DNA of 30,648 nt, taken from positions 1 through 30,648 of the forward strand of contig JAEWWW010000063.1 of NCBI GenBank assembly GCA_023396215.1, in the 5' to 3' direction. The translations under genes and the position numbers were made by a program. Shown in pieces: positions 6,833-15,078 of this stretch. Position 1 is the stretch's first letter; each line of letters starts with the position of its first letter. The notes under the pieces are model-generated. The model saw nothing but the letters and a program-made list of their open reading frames with translations. It ran no database searches and had not been told where the DNA came from. The DNA comes from Bacillota bacterium. GTDB lineage: Bacteria; Bacillota; Clostridia; Oscillospirales; Ruminococcaceae.

Positions 6833-8143
6833 ATGGACGATAAAATGAAGCAACAGACGCAGAATGAAACGCAGAAACCAACCAAATACCGGCCGGAAGT
6901 TGTGCTGTCCACTGAAGAAAACCCCTGCTGGGGCAGTTTACGGCAACGCGTCGCCACCGAAATTGACCCCGCTGAGCTGGCCATCGACTGGGATAACATG
7001 CAGCGGTTTGACGAGTGGCGTTCCACCCGAAAAAATGACCGGGAATACCGGGGCGAAGAGGCCCACCGGGCGATTGAGGAGCACAAGCGCAACTTTTTGC
7101 TGACCCGTGAGGAGCAGAGCGCCGCCGGTTATTCCATCAGGGACGTAGCCCTTAACCAGTCATTTTCAAGCACCATACCGCAGTTGCGCTTTATGGGGCC
7201 GCAAAAGGCTTCTACCCCGCAGCAGCGGGGGGTGCCCATACATCAAGGCTCGCCCCAGCAAAACGCGGCGCTGGTGGCACGGGCCTTGAGGCTGATGGGA
7301 GCCGCCACCGTGGGCTTTGTTGAGCTGCACGACGACAGCACCCGTAAGCTGATTTACGGCAAAGAAGTCAAAGACGGCAAGCCGATTGTCTTTGAGGACG
7401 CCGAGGTTGGGTATGAGGCGGAGGATAAGCTGGTGCTCCCCAACGCCGCCCGGTGGGTAATTGTTTACTGCATTCCCATGTCGGGTCTGGGGCTGGCACA
7501 GGCCCCTTCCCAGCTTTCCAGAGCCACCACCATGCAGGCCTACACCCGGCTGTTCACCATCTATAACCAACTGCACGAGTTCATCCGGGGACTGGGGTAC
7601 CATTCCTACGGGGCCACCATCATGAACGGGTTTGGGGTCTACCCCGCCTTCGCGGTGCTGGGCGGTCTGGGTGAGCTTAGCCGCATGGATGTGGTGATCA
7701 CCCCGGAATACGGGCCGATGGTGCGGCTTGCGGCCATGGCCACCGACCTGCCGCTGGCGGCAACCCGTCCCATTTCCTTCGGCGTGGCGCAGTACTGCAA
7801 AAGCTGCCGTATCTGCACCAGCTCCTGCATCGGCAAGTCTATCTCCGGCGACCCGGAGCCGGGCTGGGAGCCCAAAGGCCCCTGGAGCAACCCGGGGCAC
7901 CGGACCTATTACAGGGAATCGATGCGCTGCCGGGATATCTTTTACAAAACCGGTTCCAACTGCGGTATCTGCCTCGCCAGTTGCCCCTTCAGCGAGCCGG
8001 ATCAAGAAAAGTATCGCGCCTTTCTGGCCGAGATACAGGGGGCAAGCCCCCCCGCCCCGGTCAGGCAGCCCAACCGAAGAACCCCCGGGGACTGGTGGAA
8101 AAACACCGACGGCCCCGAGTTGGATATCCGCACCCGCTTCTAA
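6833..8143 (+). CDS. Cytoplasmic reductive-dehalogenase-like Fe-S protein
   Basis: A 436-residue protein of the reductive dehalogenase (RdhA) family, related to the corrinoid-binding part of epoxyqueuosine reductase. Signs are GLGELSR, ITPEYGPMVRLA, TDLPLAATRPISFGV, and then two [4Fe-4S] cysteine sets: C322, C325, C328, C332 (CKSCRICTSSC) and C366, C377, C380, C384 (ending CGICLASCPFS). Respiratory RdhA proteins carry a Tat signal and have an RdhB membrane anchor gene nearby. Neither is present, so a soluble cytoplasmic enzyme is likely. It lies between ulaG and ulaD on the same strand, which implies a substrate tied to ascorbate or a related sugar acid; the reaction is unknown. The ATG at 6833 is 14 bases from CGGAGG, rather far; a GTG at 6818 overlapping the site and an ATG at 6845 are alternatives. 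Corrinoid binding is inferred from family, not from a visible motif. Confidence 0.85.
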   Translation: MDDKMKQQTQNETQKPTKYRPEVVLSTEENPCWGSLRQRVATEIDPAELAIDWDNMQRFDEWRSTRKNDREYRGEEAHRAIEEHKRNFLLTREEQSAAGYSIRDVALNQSFSSTIPQLRFMGPQKASTPQQRGVPIHQGSPQQNAALVARALRLMGAATVGFVELHDDSTRKLIYGKEVKDGKPIVFEDAEVGYEAEDKLVLPNAARWVIVYCIPMSGLGLAQAPSQLSRATTMQAYTRLFTIYNQLHEFIRGLGYHSYGATIMNGFGVYPAFAVLGGLGELSRMDVVITPEYGPMVRLAAMATDLPLAATRPISFGVAQYCKSCRICTSSCIGKSISGDPEPGWEPKGPWSNPGHRTYYRESMRCRDIFYKTGSNCGICLASCPFSEPDQEKYRAFLAEIQGASPPAPVRQPNRRTPGDWWKNTDGPELDIRTRF

Positions 8144-8248
8144 AAATCAGGGCTGCTTACAGGCTTTATTCTTTGTTTACATTATGGACATATATCAGCG
8201 CGAAACCCGTCTTTTCTTGTAAAATTTAAAATGAAAAAGGAGTACTGT

Positions 8249-8899
8249 ATGAAAAAGCCATTGCTTCAAATCGCTTTGGACAACACCAGCCTGGAAGATG
8301 CCCTTAAGTCTTTGCAGGGCGGCGTGGATGAGGCCATCGACATCATCGAGTGCGGCACCATCCTGCTTTGTGCCGAGGGCGCTCGGGTAGTCAACATCAT
8401 GCGCACCCTCTACCCCGAAAAAAAGCTGGTCGCAGACTTTAAAATTGCCGATGCGGGCAACACCCTCGGCGGGATGATTCTGGACGGAGGGCCCGATTAT
8501 ACAACGGTCATCTGCGCCGCCCACCCCAACACCATGAAAGCGGTTAAAGAGGAAGCCCTGAAGCGCGGCAGAGGCACTGAGGTACAGATTGAGCTTTACG
8601 GCAACTGGACCTTTGAGGATGTGGAAACCTGGAAAGCCATGGGCATCACCCATGTTATTCTGCATCATTCCCGCGATTGCAAGGGCGGCTGGACTCCTGA
8701 AGAGATTGCCACCCTGAAAAAGCTCTGTGACACCGGCATGGATGTTACCGCCACCGGCGGCATCGCCTATGACGACCTTGAGCTGTTTAAGGGCCTGCCC
8801 CTCTTCTGCTTCATCTGCGGCCGGTCTATCCGCGACGCGGCAGACCCCAAGGCGGAGGTTCTGCGGATGAAAGCCAAGATCGATGAGCTCTGGGGCTAA
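8249..8899 (+). CDS. ulaD: 3-keto-L-gulonate-6-phosphate decarboxylase UlaD
   Basis: A 216-residue member of the orotidine-monophosphate decarboxylase superfamily, the same length as I recall for E. coli UlaD. It decarboxylates 3-keto-L-gulonate 6-phosphate to L-xylulose 5-phosphate. Active-site positions visible are D11 (ALDN), E34 (DIIECGT), D63, K65 and D68 (DFKIADAG), and a histidine in LHHSRD. The C-terminal phosphate-binding segments TATGGI and ICGRSIRDAADP are also present. The start is the ATG at 8249, six bases after AAAGGAG; an ATG six codons upstream precedes the site. The hexulose-phosphate synthase HPS shares this fold, but the ula context decides. Confidence 0.94.
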   Translation: MKKPLLQIALDNTSLEDALKSLQGGVDEAIDIIECGTILLCAEGARVVNIMRTLYPEKKLVADFKIADAGNTLGGMILDGGPDYTTVICAAHPNTMKAVKEEALKRGRGTEVQIELYGNWTFEDVETWKAMGITHVILHHSRDCKGGWTPEEIATLKKLCDTGMDVTATGGIAYDDLELFKGLPLFCFICGRSIRDAADPKAEVLRMKAKIDELWG

Positions 8900-8916
8900 T
8901 TTCTGCATAAGAAAAG

Positions 8917-8938
8917 GCGGGCAAGCGAGATTGCCCGC
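8917..8938 (+). other. Intergenic stem-loop between ulaD and the hydrolase gene
   Basis: GCGGGCAA and TTGCCCGC pair perfectly around a six-base loop (GCGAGA). No T-tract follows, so it is more likely an mRNA stabilising or processing hairpin than a terminator. The next gene starts 45 bases further on. Confidence 0.5.
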
Positions 8939-8982
8939 TGCAAGCCGCCTGTAACACCCAACCCGAGAGGAGAATAATTATC

Positions 8983-9909
8983 ATGAGCAAAATCAGAACG
9001 ATTTTAGGGGATATTGAGCCGTCTGCGCTTGGGTATATGATGCCCCATGAGCATGTGCTGGATAACCCTCCTGTGGGCGGCTATCTGGATGCTGACCATG
9101 TTATGAACGACGTTGACAAAGCCCGGCAGATGCTGGAGGAGTTCAAGGCCATCGGCGGAAGAGCCATCGGCGAGGCCTCCACCCAGCACTGGGGCAGAAA
9201 CACAGCGGGCATGGCGAAGCTTTCTGAGGAAACCGGCGTGCACATCGTTTGCTGCACCGGGTTCCTGTGCGAAGCGCAGTGCGACATGAACCACTGGGTC
9301 GGCAACCGCTCGATTGACGAGCTGGCTGAGGATATGATTCGCGAGGCGACGGTAGGCATGGACGGCACCAGCCACAAAGCGGGCTGGATTAAAGCCGGTA
9401 CCTCCTACAACTATGTCAGCGCCCGTGAAGAGAAGGTGCTGCGTGCGGCTGCCCGGGCCTCCAAGGCCACCGGCATTCCCGTGCACACCCACACCAGCAC
9501 CGGCACCATGGGGCTGGAGCAGATTGAGATTTTGGAGGACGAGGGTATGGATTTGAACCATTTCTGCCTCGCCCATGTGGACCGCAACCCCGACTACTGG
9601 TATCACAAAAAGATGCTGGAAAAGGGCGTTTATCTCATCTTTGACGGTGCAGGCAAAGCCAAGTACCACCCCGACTCGGTGCGGGTAGAGCTGCTGAAAA
9701 AACTGGTGGCCGACGGCTACGGCGACCGCCTGATGCTTTCCAACGACATGGGCAAGCGCAGCCACCACACAGTTTACGGCAAAGGGCCCGGCTGGCAGTG
9801 GATTAAACAGCGCTTCCTCCCCCGTCTGCTGGATGAAGGCTTCACCCAGGAAATGCTGGATAACTTCATGATCCACAACCCCGCACGCTTCTACACCATG
9901 TACAAATAA
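8983..9909 (+). CDS. Phosphotriesterase-family hydrolase, probable lactonase
   Basis: A 308-residue binuclear-metal amidohydrolase of the phosphotriesterase-like family. Metal ligands are readable in order: H22 and H24 (PHEH), a probable carboxylated lysine K137 (GWIKAG), H170 (VHTHTS), H198 (LAHVD) and D255 (SNDMG). Family members characterised from Mycoplasma and other Gram-positives act on pentonolactone phosphates, so a sugar-lactone phosphate is the best guess for this one too, as last gene of the ascorbate unit. The ATG follows AGGAG at ten bases. UlaG already supplies an ascorbate-6-phosphate lactonase, so this enzyme either handles a side product or an additional substrate. True phosphotriesterase activity is unlikely to be its natural role. 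Confidence 0.85.
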   Translation: MSKIRTILGDIEPSALGYMMPHEHVLDNPPVGGYLDADHVMNDVDKARQMLEEFKAIGGRAIGEASTQHWGRNTAGMAKLSEETGVHIVCCTGFLCEAQCDMNHWVGNRSIDELAEDMIREATVGMDGTSHKAGWIKAGTSYNYVSAREEKVLRAAARASKATGIPVHTHTSTGTMGLEQIEILEDEGMDLNHFCLAHVDRNPDYWYHKKMLEKGVYLIFDGAGKAKYHPDSVRVELLKKLVADGYGDRLMLSNDMGKRSHHTVYGKGPGWQWIKQRFLPRLLDEGFTQEMLDNFMIHNPARFYTMYK

Positions 9910-9960
9910 GCTTTCCTCAAATTTACACCCATAAACCCCTTCCAATTTTTTTATCTTTCC

Positions 9961-10003
9961 AGCACAAAGAGCCTTCCCATTGGGAGGGCTCTTTGTGCTT
10001 TTT
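9961..10003 (+). terminator. Rho-independent terminator of the ulaG unit
   Basis: AGCACAAAGAGCC pairs with GGCTCTTTGTGCT; the stem continues inward through TTCCC and GGGAG with one wobble, and ends in TTTTT. It lies 51 bases after the hydrolase stop codon. Confidence 0.9.
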
Positions 10004-10111
10004 AGTAAGAAACAAACAGGGCATATATTTTATAATGCTCTCTCAATTTACTGTGTTTGCCGCCTCGTCCTGCGCAATATATCTTTGCATGCCTGCTTCT
10101 GCAGGCAGCAC

Positions 10112-10140
10112 AAAAGGCCCTCCCAGCGGGGGGGCCTTTT
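10112..10140 (-). terminator. Terminator of the histidine operon (bidirectional shape)
   Basis: AAAAGGCCCTCCC (10112-10124) pairs with GGGGGGGCCTTTT (10128-10140) around an AGC loop, with one T-G wobble. It is 37 bases beyond the hisE stop on the minus strand and could also catch plus-strand read-through. The 268-base convergent spacer 9910-10177 holds only this and the terminator at 9961, plus a small GCCTGC-TTCT-GCAGGC hairpin at 10091-10106. Confidence 0.85.
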
Positions 10141-10177
10141 CATTCAGACTCAGCCCCTTGCCGGGGCGGTTTGGTTT

Positions 10178-10504
10178 TTATGTGTTGTGGTCGCTGGCGT
10201 GCTGCTCCTTGAGGTTGCCCAGCTTTTTGCGCCGCTGCTCCAGTATCGCCCCGACCTGCTCCGGGCCTATCCCCTGCTGGGCCATCAGCACCAGCAGATG
10301 GTAGGTCAGGTCGCAGAGCTCCTCGGCGGTTTGGCTGTTGTCGCCGTTTTTGGCAGCGATAATCACCTCGCCGCACTCCTCGGCGCACTTTTTCAGGATT
10401 TTATCCAGCCCCTTTTCAAAGAGATAGCAGGTGTAGGAGCCGTGCTGGGGCTGGGCTTTGCGCTCACAGATAATCTGGTAAAGGCCCTGTATGGTATCGG
10501 TCAT
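10178..10504 (-). CDS. hisE: Phosphoribosyl-ATP pyrophosphatase HisE
   Basis: A 108-residue all-alpha MazG-like enzyme for the second step of histidine synthesis, hydrolysing phosphoribosyl-ATP to phosphoribosyl-AMP and pyrophosphate. The acidic metal site is visible in KKCAEECGEVIIAAKN and in ELCDLTYHLLVLM. In many bacteria HisE is fused to HisI; here it is a separate protein whose ATG overlaps the hisI stop by four bases (ATGA), a sign of coupled translation. It is the last gene of the operon. Confidence 0.96.
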   Translation of the reverse strand: MTDTIQGLYQIICERKAQPQHGSYTCYLFEKGLDKILKKCAEECGEVIIAAKNGDNSQTAEELCDLTYHLLVLMAQQGIGPEQVGAILEQRRKKLGNLKEQHASDHNT

Positions 10505-10845
10505 GGCTGTGGTTCCTCCTCGTTGGCAGTGGGATAAATGGCGTCAAAAAAGCAGCTCTGCGCCCCGGTATGGCAGGCGGGGCCAACCTGCTCCACCAGC
10601 ACCAGCAGGGCGTCGCTGTCGCAATCTCCCATGATGGAAACCACCCGCTGGGTGTGGCCCGAGGTGGCGCCCTTGTTCCAAAGCTCTCCCCGCGAACGGC
10701 TCCAGAACCAAGTGTAGCCTGTTTCCAGCGTCTTTTGCAGGCTCTGGCGGTTCATATAGGCAAGCATCAGCACCTGCCCGGTGACGTGATGCTGCACAAT
10801 GGCGGGGATAAGCTCCGATTTTGCGAAAAACTGTGAAAGCTCCAT
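10501..10845 (-). CDS. hisI: Phosphoribosyl-AMP cyclohydrolase HisI
   Basis: A 114-residue zinc and magnesium enzyme for step three, opening the adenine ring of phosphoribosyl-AMP. Signature segments are MLAYMN, TWFWSRSRGELWNKGATSGH, the aspartates of DCDSDALL, and the zinc cysteines in GPACHTG and SCFF. The ATG follows AGGAGG at seven bases. It starts four bases after the end of hisF and overlaps hisE by four bases. Confidence 0.97.
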   Translation of the reverse strand: MELSQFFAKSELIPAIVQHHVTGQVLMLAYMNRQSLQKTLETGYTWFWSRSRGELWNKGATSGHTQRVVSIMGDCDSDALLVLVEQVGPACHTGAQSCFFDAIYPTANEEEPQP

Positions 10846-10849
10846 GCCG

Positions 10850-11608
10850 TTACCTCCTGACCGGGATGCCGCACTGCCGCAGGTGGTCTTTGACCTGCCC
10901 CACCGTCAGCTCGCGGTAGTGAAAAAGGGAGGCTGCCAGCGCCGCATCCGCCCCGGTTTTTTGAAAGACCTCTGAAAAATGCTCCAGCCTGCCGCAGCCG
11001 CCCGAGGCGATGACGGGGATGTTCACCGCGTCGGTAATCAGCCCGGTCAGCGCAAGGTCAAAGCCCTCCCTGGTGCCGTCGGCGTCCATCGAGGTGAGCA
11101 GCAGCTCGCCCGCGCCGAGGCTTTCCATCTTTTTGGCCCACTGCACCGCGTCCAGCCCGGTGCCGATGCGCCCGCCGTTGATGACCACCTCGAAGCCGCC
11201 TTCGGCGCTGCGCCGGGCGTCGATGGCCACCACCACACACTGGCTGCCAAACCGGTCGGCGGCCTGCGCCACCAGCTCGGGGTTGCGCACCGCCATCGAG
11301 TTCACCGAGATTTTATCCGCCCCTGCCCGCAGCAGGTCGCGGTAATCCTCCACCGTGCGGATGCCGCCCCCCACCGTCAGCGGTACAAAGACCTTGCGGG
11401 CGGTGTTGCGCACCACCTCCGCCATGGTACCCCGCCCCTCGTGGGTGGCGGTGATATCCAGAAAGGTGATTTCATCGGCCCCCTGCCGGTCATACATCCG
11501 GGCGCATTCCACCGGGTCGCCCACGTCCTTGATGTCCACAAAATTGATGCCCTTAACCACCCTGCCGTCCCGCACATCCAGACAGGGGATGATTCTCTTA
11601 GCCAGCAT
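10850..11608 (-). CDS. hisF: Imidazole glycerol phosphate synthase, cyclase subunit HisF
   Basis: A 252-residue (beta/alpha)8 barrel that uses ammonia from HisH to form imidazole glycerol phosphate and AICAR. The first catalytic aspartate is D11 (RIIPCLDVRDG) and the second is in VVVAIDARR. Other family segments are VTVGGGIR, KISVNS, LLTSMDADGTREGFD and PVIASGGCG. I start it at the ATG 11606-11608, six bases after AGGTGA; the in-frame GTG three codons earlier overlaps that site. The start lies inside the last codons of hisA (11-base overlap). Confidence 0.97.
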   Translation of the reverse strand: MLAKRIIPCLDVRDGRVVKGINFVDIKDVGDPVECARMYDRQGADEITFLDITATHEGRGTMAEVVRNTARKVFVPLTVGGGIRTVEDYRDLLRAGADKISVNSMAVRNPELVAQAADRFGSQCVVVAIDARRSAEGGFEVVINGGRIGTGLDAVQWAKKMESLGAGELLLTSMDADGTREGFDLALTGLITDAVNIPVIASGGCGRLEHFSEVFQKTGADAALAASLFHYRELTVGQVKDHLRQCGIPVRR

Positions 11609-12326
11609 ACTGTTCACCTGCCAGCTTCAGGGCCTGCGGCAGCTTGAGGGTACCCTCATACAGGGATTTGCCGCAGATGGCCCCGTAGAGGTTCATCTCT
11701 TTGAGCGCCCTGATGTGGTCGATATCCCGGATGCCGCCGCTGGCGATGATGTTGCAGCCCACGGCGTCGCTCAGGGCGGCCAACTGCTCCAGATTGGGGC
11801 CTTTTAGGGTACCGTCCTTGGAGATATCGGTGAAGATGATGGTCTCAACCCCCATGCCCTCCATGCGGCGGGCGAGGTCAAGGTAGTGGACGGTGCTGCT
11901 ATCCAGCCAGCCCTCGGCAGCTACGAGGCCTTCCTTGGCGTCGATGCCCACGGCGATTTTTTCACCGTAGCGGCCCACCGCCTCGGCCACAAGGCCGGGC
12001 TCCTTGAGGGCGGCCGAGCCCAGTATGACCCGGGCAACCCCCAGCCGGAGGTAAAACTCCGCCGTCTGCATATCCCGGATGCCGCCCCCCAGCTCTACCT
12101 GAAGGCCGGTGCCCTTTACCACCTCAGCCACCGTTTCGGCGTTTGCGCGGCTACCGGTTTTGGCCCCGTCGAGGTCCACCATATGCAGCCACACCGCCCC
12201 CTGCCGCTCAAAGCCGCGGGCGGCGGCCAATGGGCTATCCGCCACCTGATGCACGGTGGCAAAGTCGCCCTGCACCAGCCGCACGCAGCGGCCGTCCTTG
12301 ATGTCAATTGCCGGTAATAGTATCAT
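11598..12326 (-). CDS. hisA: Phosphoribosylformimino-AICAR-P isomerase HisA
   Basis: A 242-residue barrel isomerase for step four (ProFAR to PRFAR). The catalytic base is D8 (LLPAIDIKDG) and the second aspartate is in FTDISKDGTLKGPN. Half-barrel symmetry shows in VELGGGIRD and IIASGGIRD. It overlaps the hisH stop by four bases (ATGA) and hisF by 11 bases, so translation of the three is probably coupled. Confidence 0.97.
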   Translation of the reverse strand: MILLPAIDIKDGRCVRLVQGDFATVHQVADSPLAAARGFERQGAVWLHMVDLDGAKTGSRANAETVAEVVKGTGLQVELGGGIRDMQTAEFYLRLGVARVILGSAALKEPGLVAEAVGRYGEKIAVGIDAKEGLVAAEGWLDSSTVHYLDLARRMEGMGVETIIFTDISKDGTLKGPNLEQLAALSDAVGCNIIASGGIRDIDHIRALKEMNLYGAICGKSLYEGTLKLPQALKLAGEQYAG

Positions 12327-12928
12327 TGCTGCGCCAGCCTCCCGAAGTTTCTTAAAATTTGCAGCCCGGCCTCCCCGCTTTTTTCGGGGTGGAATTGGGC
12401 GCCGAACACCAGCCCGTTGTGCACCATGGCGGGGATTTGCCCGCCGTATTCGGTGCTGGCGGCGATATACTCCGCCGGGCAGTCGGCACGGTAGGAATGC
12501 ACGAAGTAGACATATTCGCCCCCCGTGAGGCCCTGTGTGAGAGGGTCGGGATTGTGGAGGGTCAGGTTGTTCCAGCCCATGTGGGGCAGCTTGAGCCCCG
12601 GCGCTTCAATGCGCCGGACGCTGCCGGGGATAAGCCCCAGCCCCCGGGTAACGCCGAACTCATGGCCGGTTTCAAAGAGCAGCTGCATCCCAAGGCAGAT
12701 GCCCAGCAGCGGCTTGCGCCCCGCCAGCCGGCTCAGCGGCTGTTGCAGGCCGCTTTTGACCAGCATGGCCATGGCGTCGGCAAAGGCCCCCACACCGGGC
12801 AGCAGGATGGCGTCGGCGGCCTCCAGCCGCTCCGGGCTGCCGGTCACCTCGTAATCCAACCCCAGATAAGCAAGGGCGTTCTGCACGCTGAACAGGTTGC
12901 CCGCCCCATAATCCACAATGGCTATCAT
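12323..12928 (-). CDS. hisH: Imidazole glycerol phosphate synthase, glutaminase subunit HisH
   Basis: A 201-residue class I glutamine amidotransferase that supplies ammonia to HisF. The nucleophile is the cysteine in LLGICLGMQLLFE; the histidine-glutamate pair is in FGAQFHPEKSG. The N-terminal IVDYGAGNLFSV segment is typical. The ATG follows AAAGGGG at seven bases. It is separated from hisB by a 263-base spacer carrying a repeat element, so it may be expressed at a different level from hisZGDCB. Confidence 0.97.
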   Translation of the reverse strand: MIAIVDYGAGNLFSVQNALAYLGLDYEVTGSPERLEAADAILLPGVGAFADAMAMLVKSGLQQPLSRLAGRKPLLGICLGMQLLFETGHEFGVTRGLGLIPGSVRRIEAPGLKLPHMGWNNLTLHNPDPLTQGLTGGEYVYFVHSYRADCPAEYIAASTEYGGQIPAMVHNGLVFGAQFHPEKSGEAGLQILRNFGRLAQQ

Positions 12929-13059
12929 TCCGTTACCCCTTTATAGTACACGCTGTTTTTATGCTTTTTATTTTCAAACGGTGGTTTTGTATCGACCCTC
13001 CCCCTGCCTTTGGCGCGGAAAGAATACAGGCCGCCGATGGAGCTGTCCGCAAAAACATA

Positions 13060-13164
13060 GTAGGGGCGACCTGCGGTCGCCCGCCTTCCTGCTGCCGCAA
13101 GCCACCACGACGGAACAAGGCGGGAAGCGCCCCTTAAACCCGGGCGACCACAGGTCGCCCCTAC
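13060..13164. repeat. Inverted-repeat element of the GTAGGGGCGACC type
   Basis: Two 24-base arms (13060-13083 and 13141-13164) are inverted copies with one difference. Each arm starts or ends in GTAGGGGCGACC and is itself palindromic (GGGCGACC, three bases, GGTCGCCC). The 57-base interior has no coding sign. From memory, similar motifs are common between genes in gut Clostridia and behave like small non-autonomous repeats. It lies in the hisB-hisH gap (12929-13191), which holds nothing else recognisable. Confidence 0.8.
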
Positions 13165-13191
13165 GGGGAAATGCTATCTATCGGCGCTTTC

Positions 13192-13773
<582 letters not shown>

Positions 13774-13841
13774 GCGGCTTCCCCCTTTTGTATCAGCCTG
13801 CCCGGCAGGGCAAGCATAAAGTATTAAAAAACAGTCAGGCG

Positions 13842-13979
13842 TCGAGAAATCGTGCAAGACGAGGAAGCCAGCGTGGCAAATAAGGGAGCATATTGAATAT
13901 ATGTGACCGAAATTTGCAAGCGCAGCTGACAAAGTAAGCAAAATTAAATCCCAATTTTGCGGTTGCACGACTTTATCGA
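13842..13979. repeat. MITE-like element spanning the hisC 3' end
   Basis: The ends are imperfect inverted repeats: TCGAGAAATCGTGCAA (13842-13857) against the complement of TTGCACGACTTTATCGA (13963-13979), differing by one mismatch and one extra base. Inside is a hairpin with GCAAAATT and AATTTTGC arms (13938-13960). The last 11 codons and stop of hisC (13944-13979) are contributed exactly by this element. No transposase is present, so it would be non-autonomous. Confidence 0.6.
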
Positions 13980-15032
13980 TAGCCTGAGTTTGGTCAGCAA
14001 TGTGAGCAGTGCCTCATTCTCCTGCTCGCTGCCTGCGGTGATGCGCAGGTAATCCCCCATCTGCCGCACCACGACGCCCCCCGCCTGCAGCCCCTGCGCA
14101 AGGCCGGGCGCGTCGATGCACCGGGCAAACACAAAGTTGGCGCAGCTGGGCAGCACCCGGCGGATGGCGCCCTCCGGCTCGGCCAGCCTGCCGATTTCGC
14201 TCTGCAGCCGGTCGCGGGAGCGCAGGATGCGCCCGATGCAGTCCTGCAGGTAATTGGGCTTGGAGAGGACGACCTCCCCCATGGCCTGTGAAACGGCGTT
14301 CACGTTATAGGGGGATTTCACCGCCCGCAGCGCGCCGGTCAGCACCGGGCCGCAGACCGCAAAACCCAGCCGCAGCGAGGCAAGCCCCACCGCCTTGGAG
14401 CAGGTGCGCAGCACAATCAGGTTGTCATATTGCTCCACACAGTCGATGACCGACTGGTTGTAAAACTCCATATAAGCCTCGTCGGCCACCACCAGGGTCT
14501 GGGGCAGCTCCTGGGCCAGCCGCAGGATGTTTTCGCGGCTCTCGCCCAGCGAGGTGGGGTTGCAGGGGTTGGAAAGGATAATCATCGCCGCCTTGCGGGC
14601 CTTGGCCTCGGCCAGCAGGAGGTCAAAATCCACCTGCAGACTCTCCTGCTTGGGCAGCGCCGCCCACCGGTGCCCATAGAGGTTGGCATAAAAGCCGTAC
14701 ATCGAAAAATCGGGGGCCAGCCCCAGCACCACGCTGCCCCCCGGCAGCAGGCTGCCGCAGAGGATGCCAATCAGCTCGTCCGAGCCGTTGCCCGCCGTCA
14801 CAAGGTCGGGGCTGAGGCGGTGCAGCCGTGCAAAGGCGGCGCAGAGGCCGGTGGCGTACGGGTCTGGGTAGCGCGAAAAGGCGACCCCGGCCGCCGCCTG
14901 TTGCAGCTCCTCCAGAAGCTGCCCCGAGGGGCTGACGAAGCTCTCGTTGGCGTCCAGCCGAATGGGGTAGCTGCCGGTGATGGGGGTATATGGGGTCAGC
15001 TTTGTGACCTTTTCGGGTAATTGATAGGCCAA
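13944..15032 (-). CDS. hisC: Histidinol-phosphate aminotransferase HisC
   Basis: A 362-residue fold-type I PLP aminotransferase for step seven. Visible are the N-terminal DANESFVSPSG, TAGNGSDELIG, the substrate and PLP segment SNPCNPTS, VADEAYMEF, and the PLP lysine in RTCSKAVGLASLRLGFA. The start is a TTG at 15030-15032, seven bases after GGGAGGG; no ATG fits. The final 11 residues (SIKSCNRKIGI) are encoded by the end of a MITE-like element, so the natural C-terminus has been replaced or extended, beyond the catalytic core. It begins 46 bases after hisD. Confidence 0.96.
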   Translation of the reverse strand: MAYQLPEKVTKLTPYTPITGSYPIRLDANESFVSPSGQLLEELQQAAAGVAFSRYPDPYATGLCAAFARLHRLSPDLVTAGNGSDELIGILCGSLLPGGSVVLGLAPDFSMYGFYANLYGHRWAALPKQESLQVDFDLLLAEAKARKAAMIILSNPCNPTSLGESRENILRLAQELPQTLVVADEAYMEFYNQSVIDCVEQYDNLIVLRTCSKAVGLASLRLGFAVCGPVLTGALRAVKSPYNVNAVSQAMGEVVLSKPNYLQDCIGRILRSRDRLQSEIGRLAEPEGAIRRVLPSCANFVFARCIDAPGLAQGLQAGGVVVRQMGDYLRITAGSEQENEALLTLLTKLRLSIKSCNRKIGI

Positions 15033-15078
15033 GGTGGTTCCCTCCCGGTTGGTTGATGGTTGCAAAGCTTTGTGGGCG

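Noticed and set aside
9004..9945. Minus-strand open frame opposite the phosphotriesterase-family gene
   Set aside because: It is a shadow of a gene with a complete metal site and a good ribosome site, and has no recognisable family sequence.
13774..13968. 65-codon N-terminal extension of hisB
   Set aside because: It reads through the MITE-like element; HisB similarity begins at the ATG 13771-13773.
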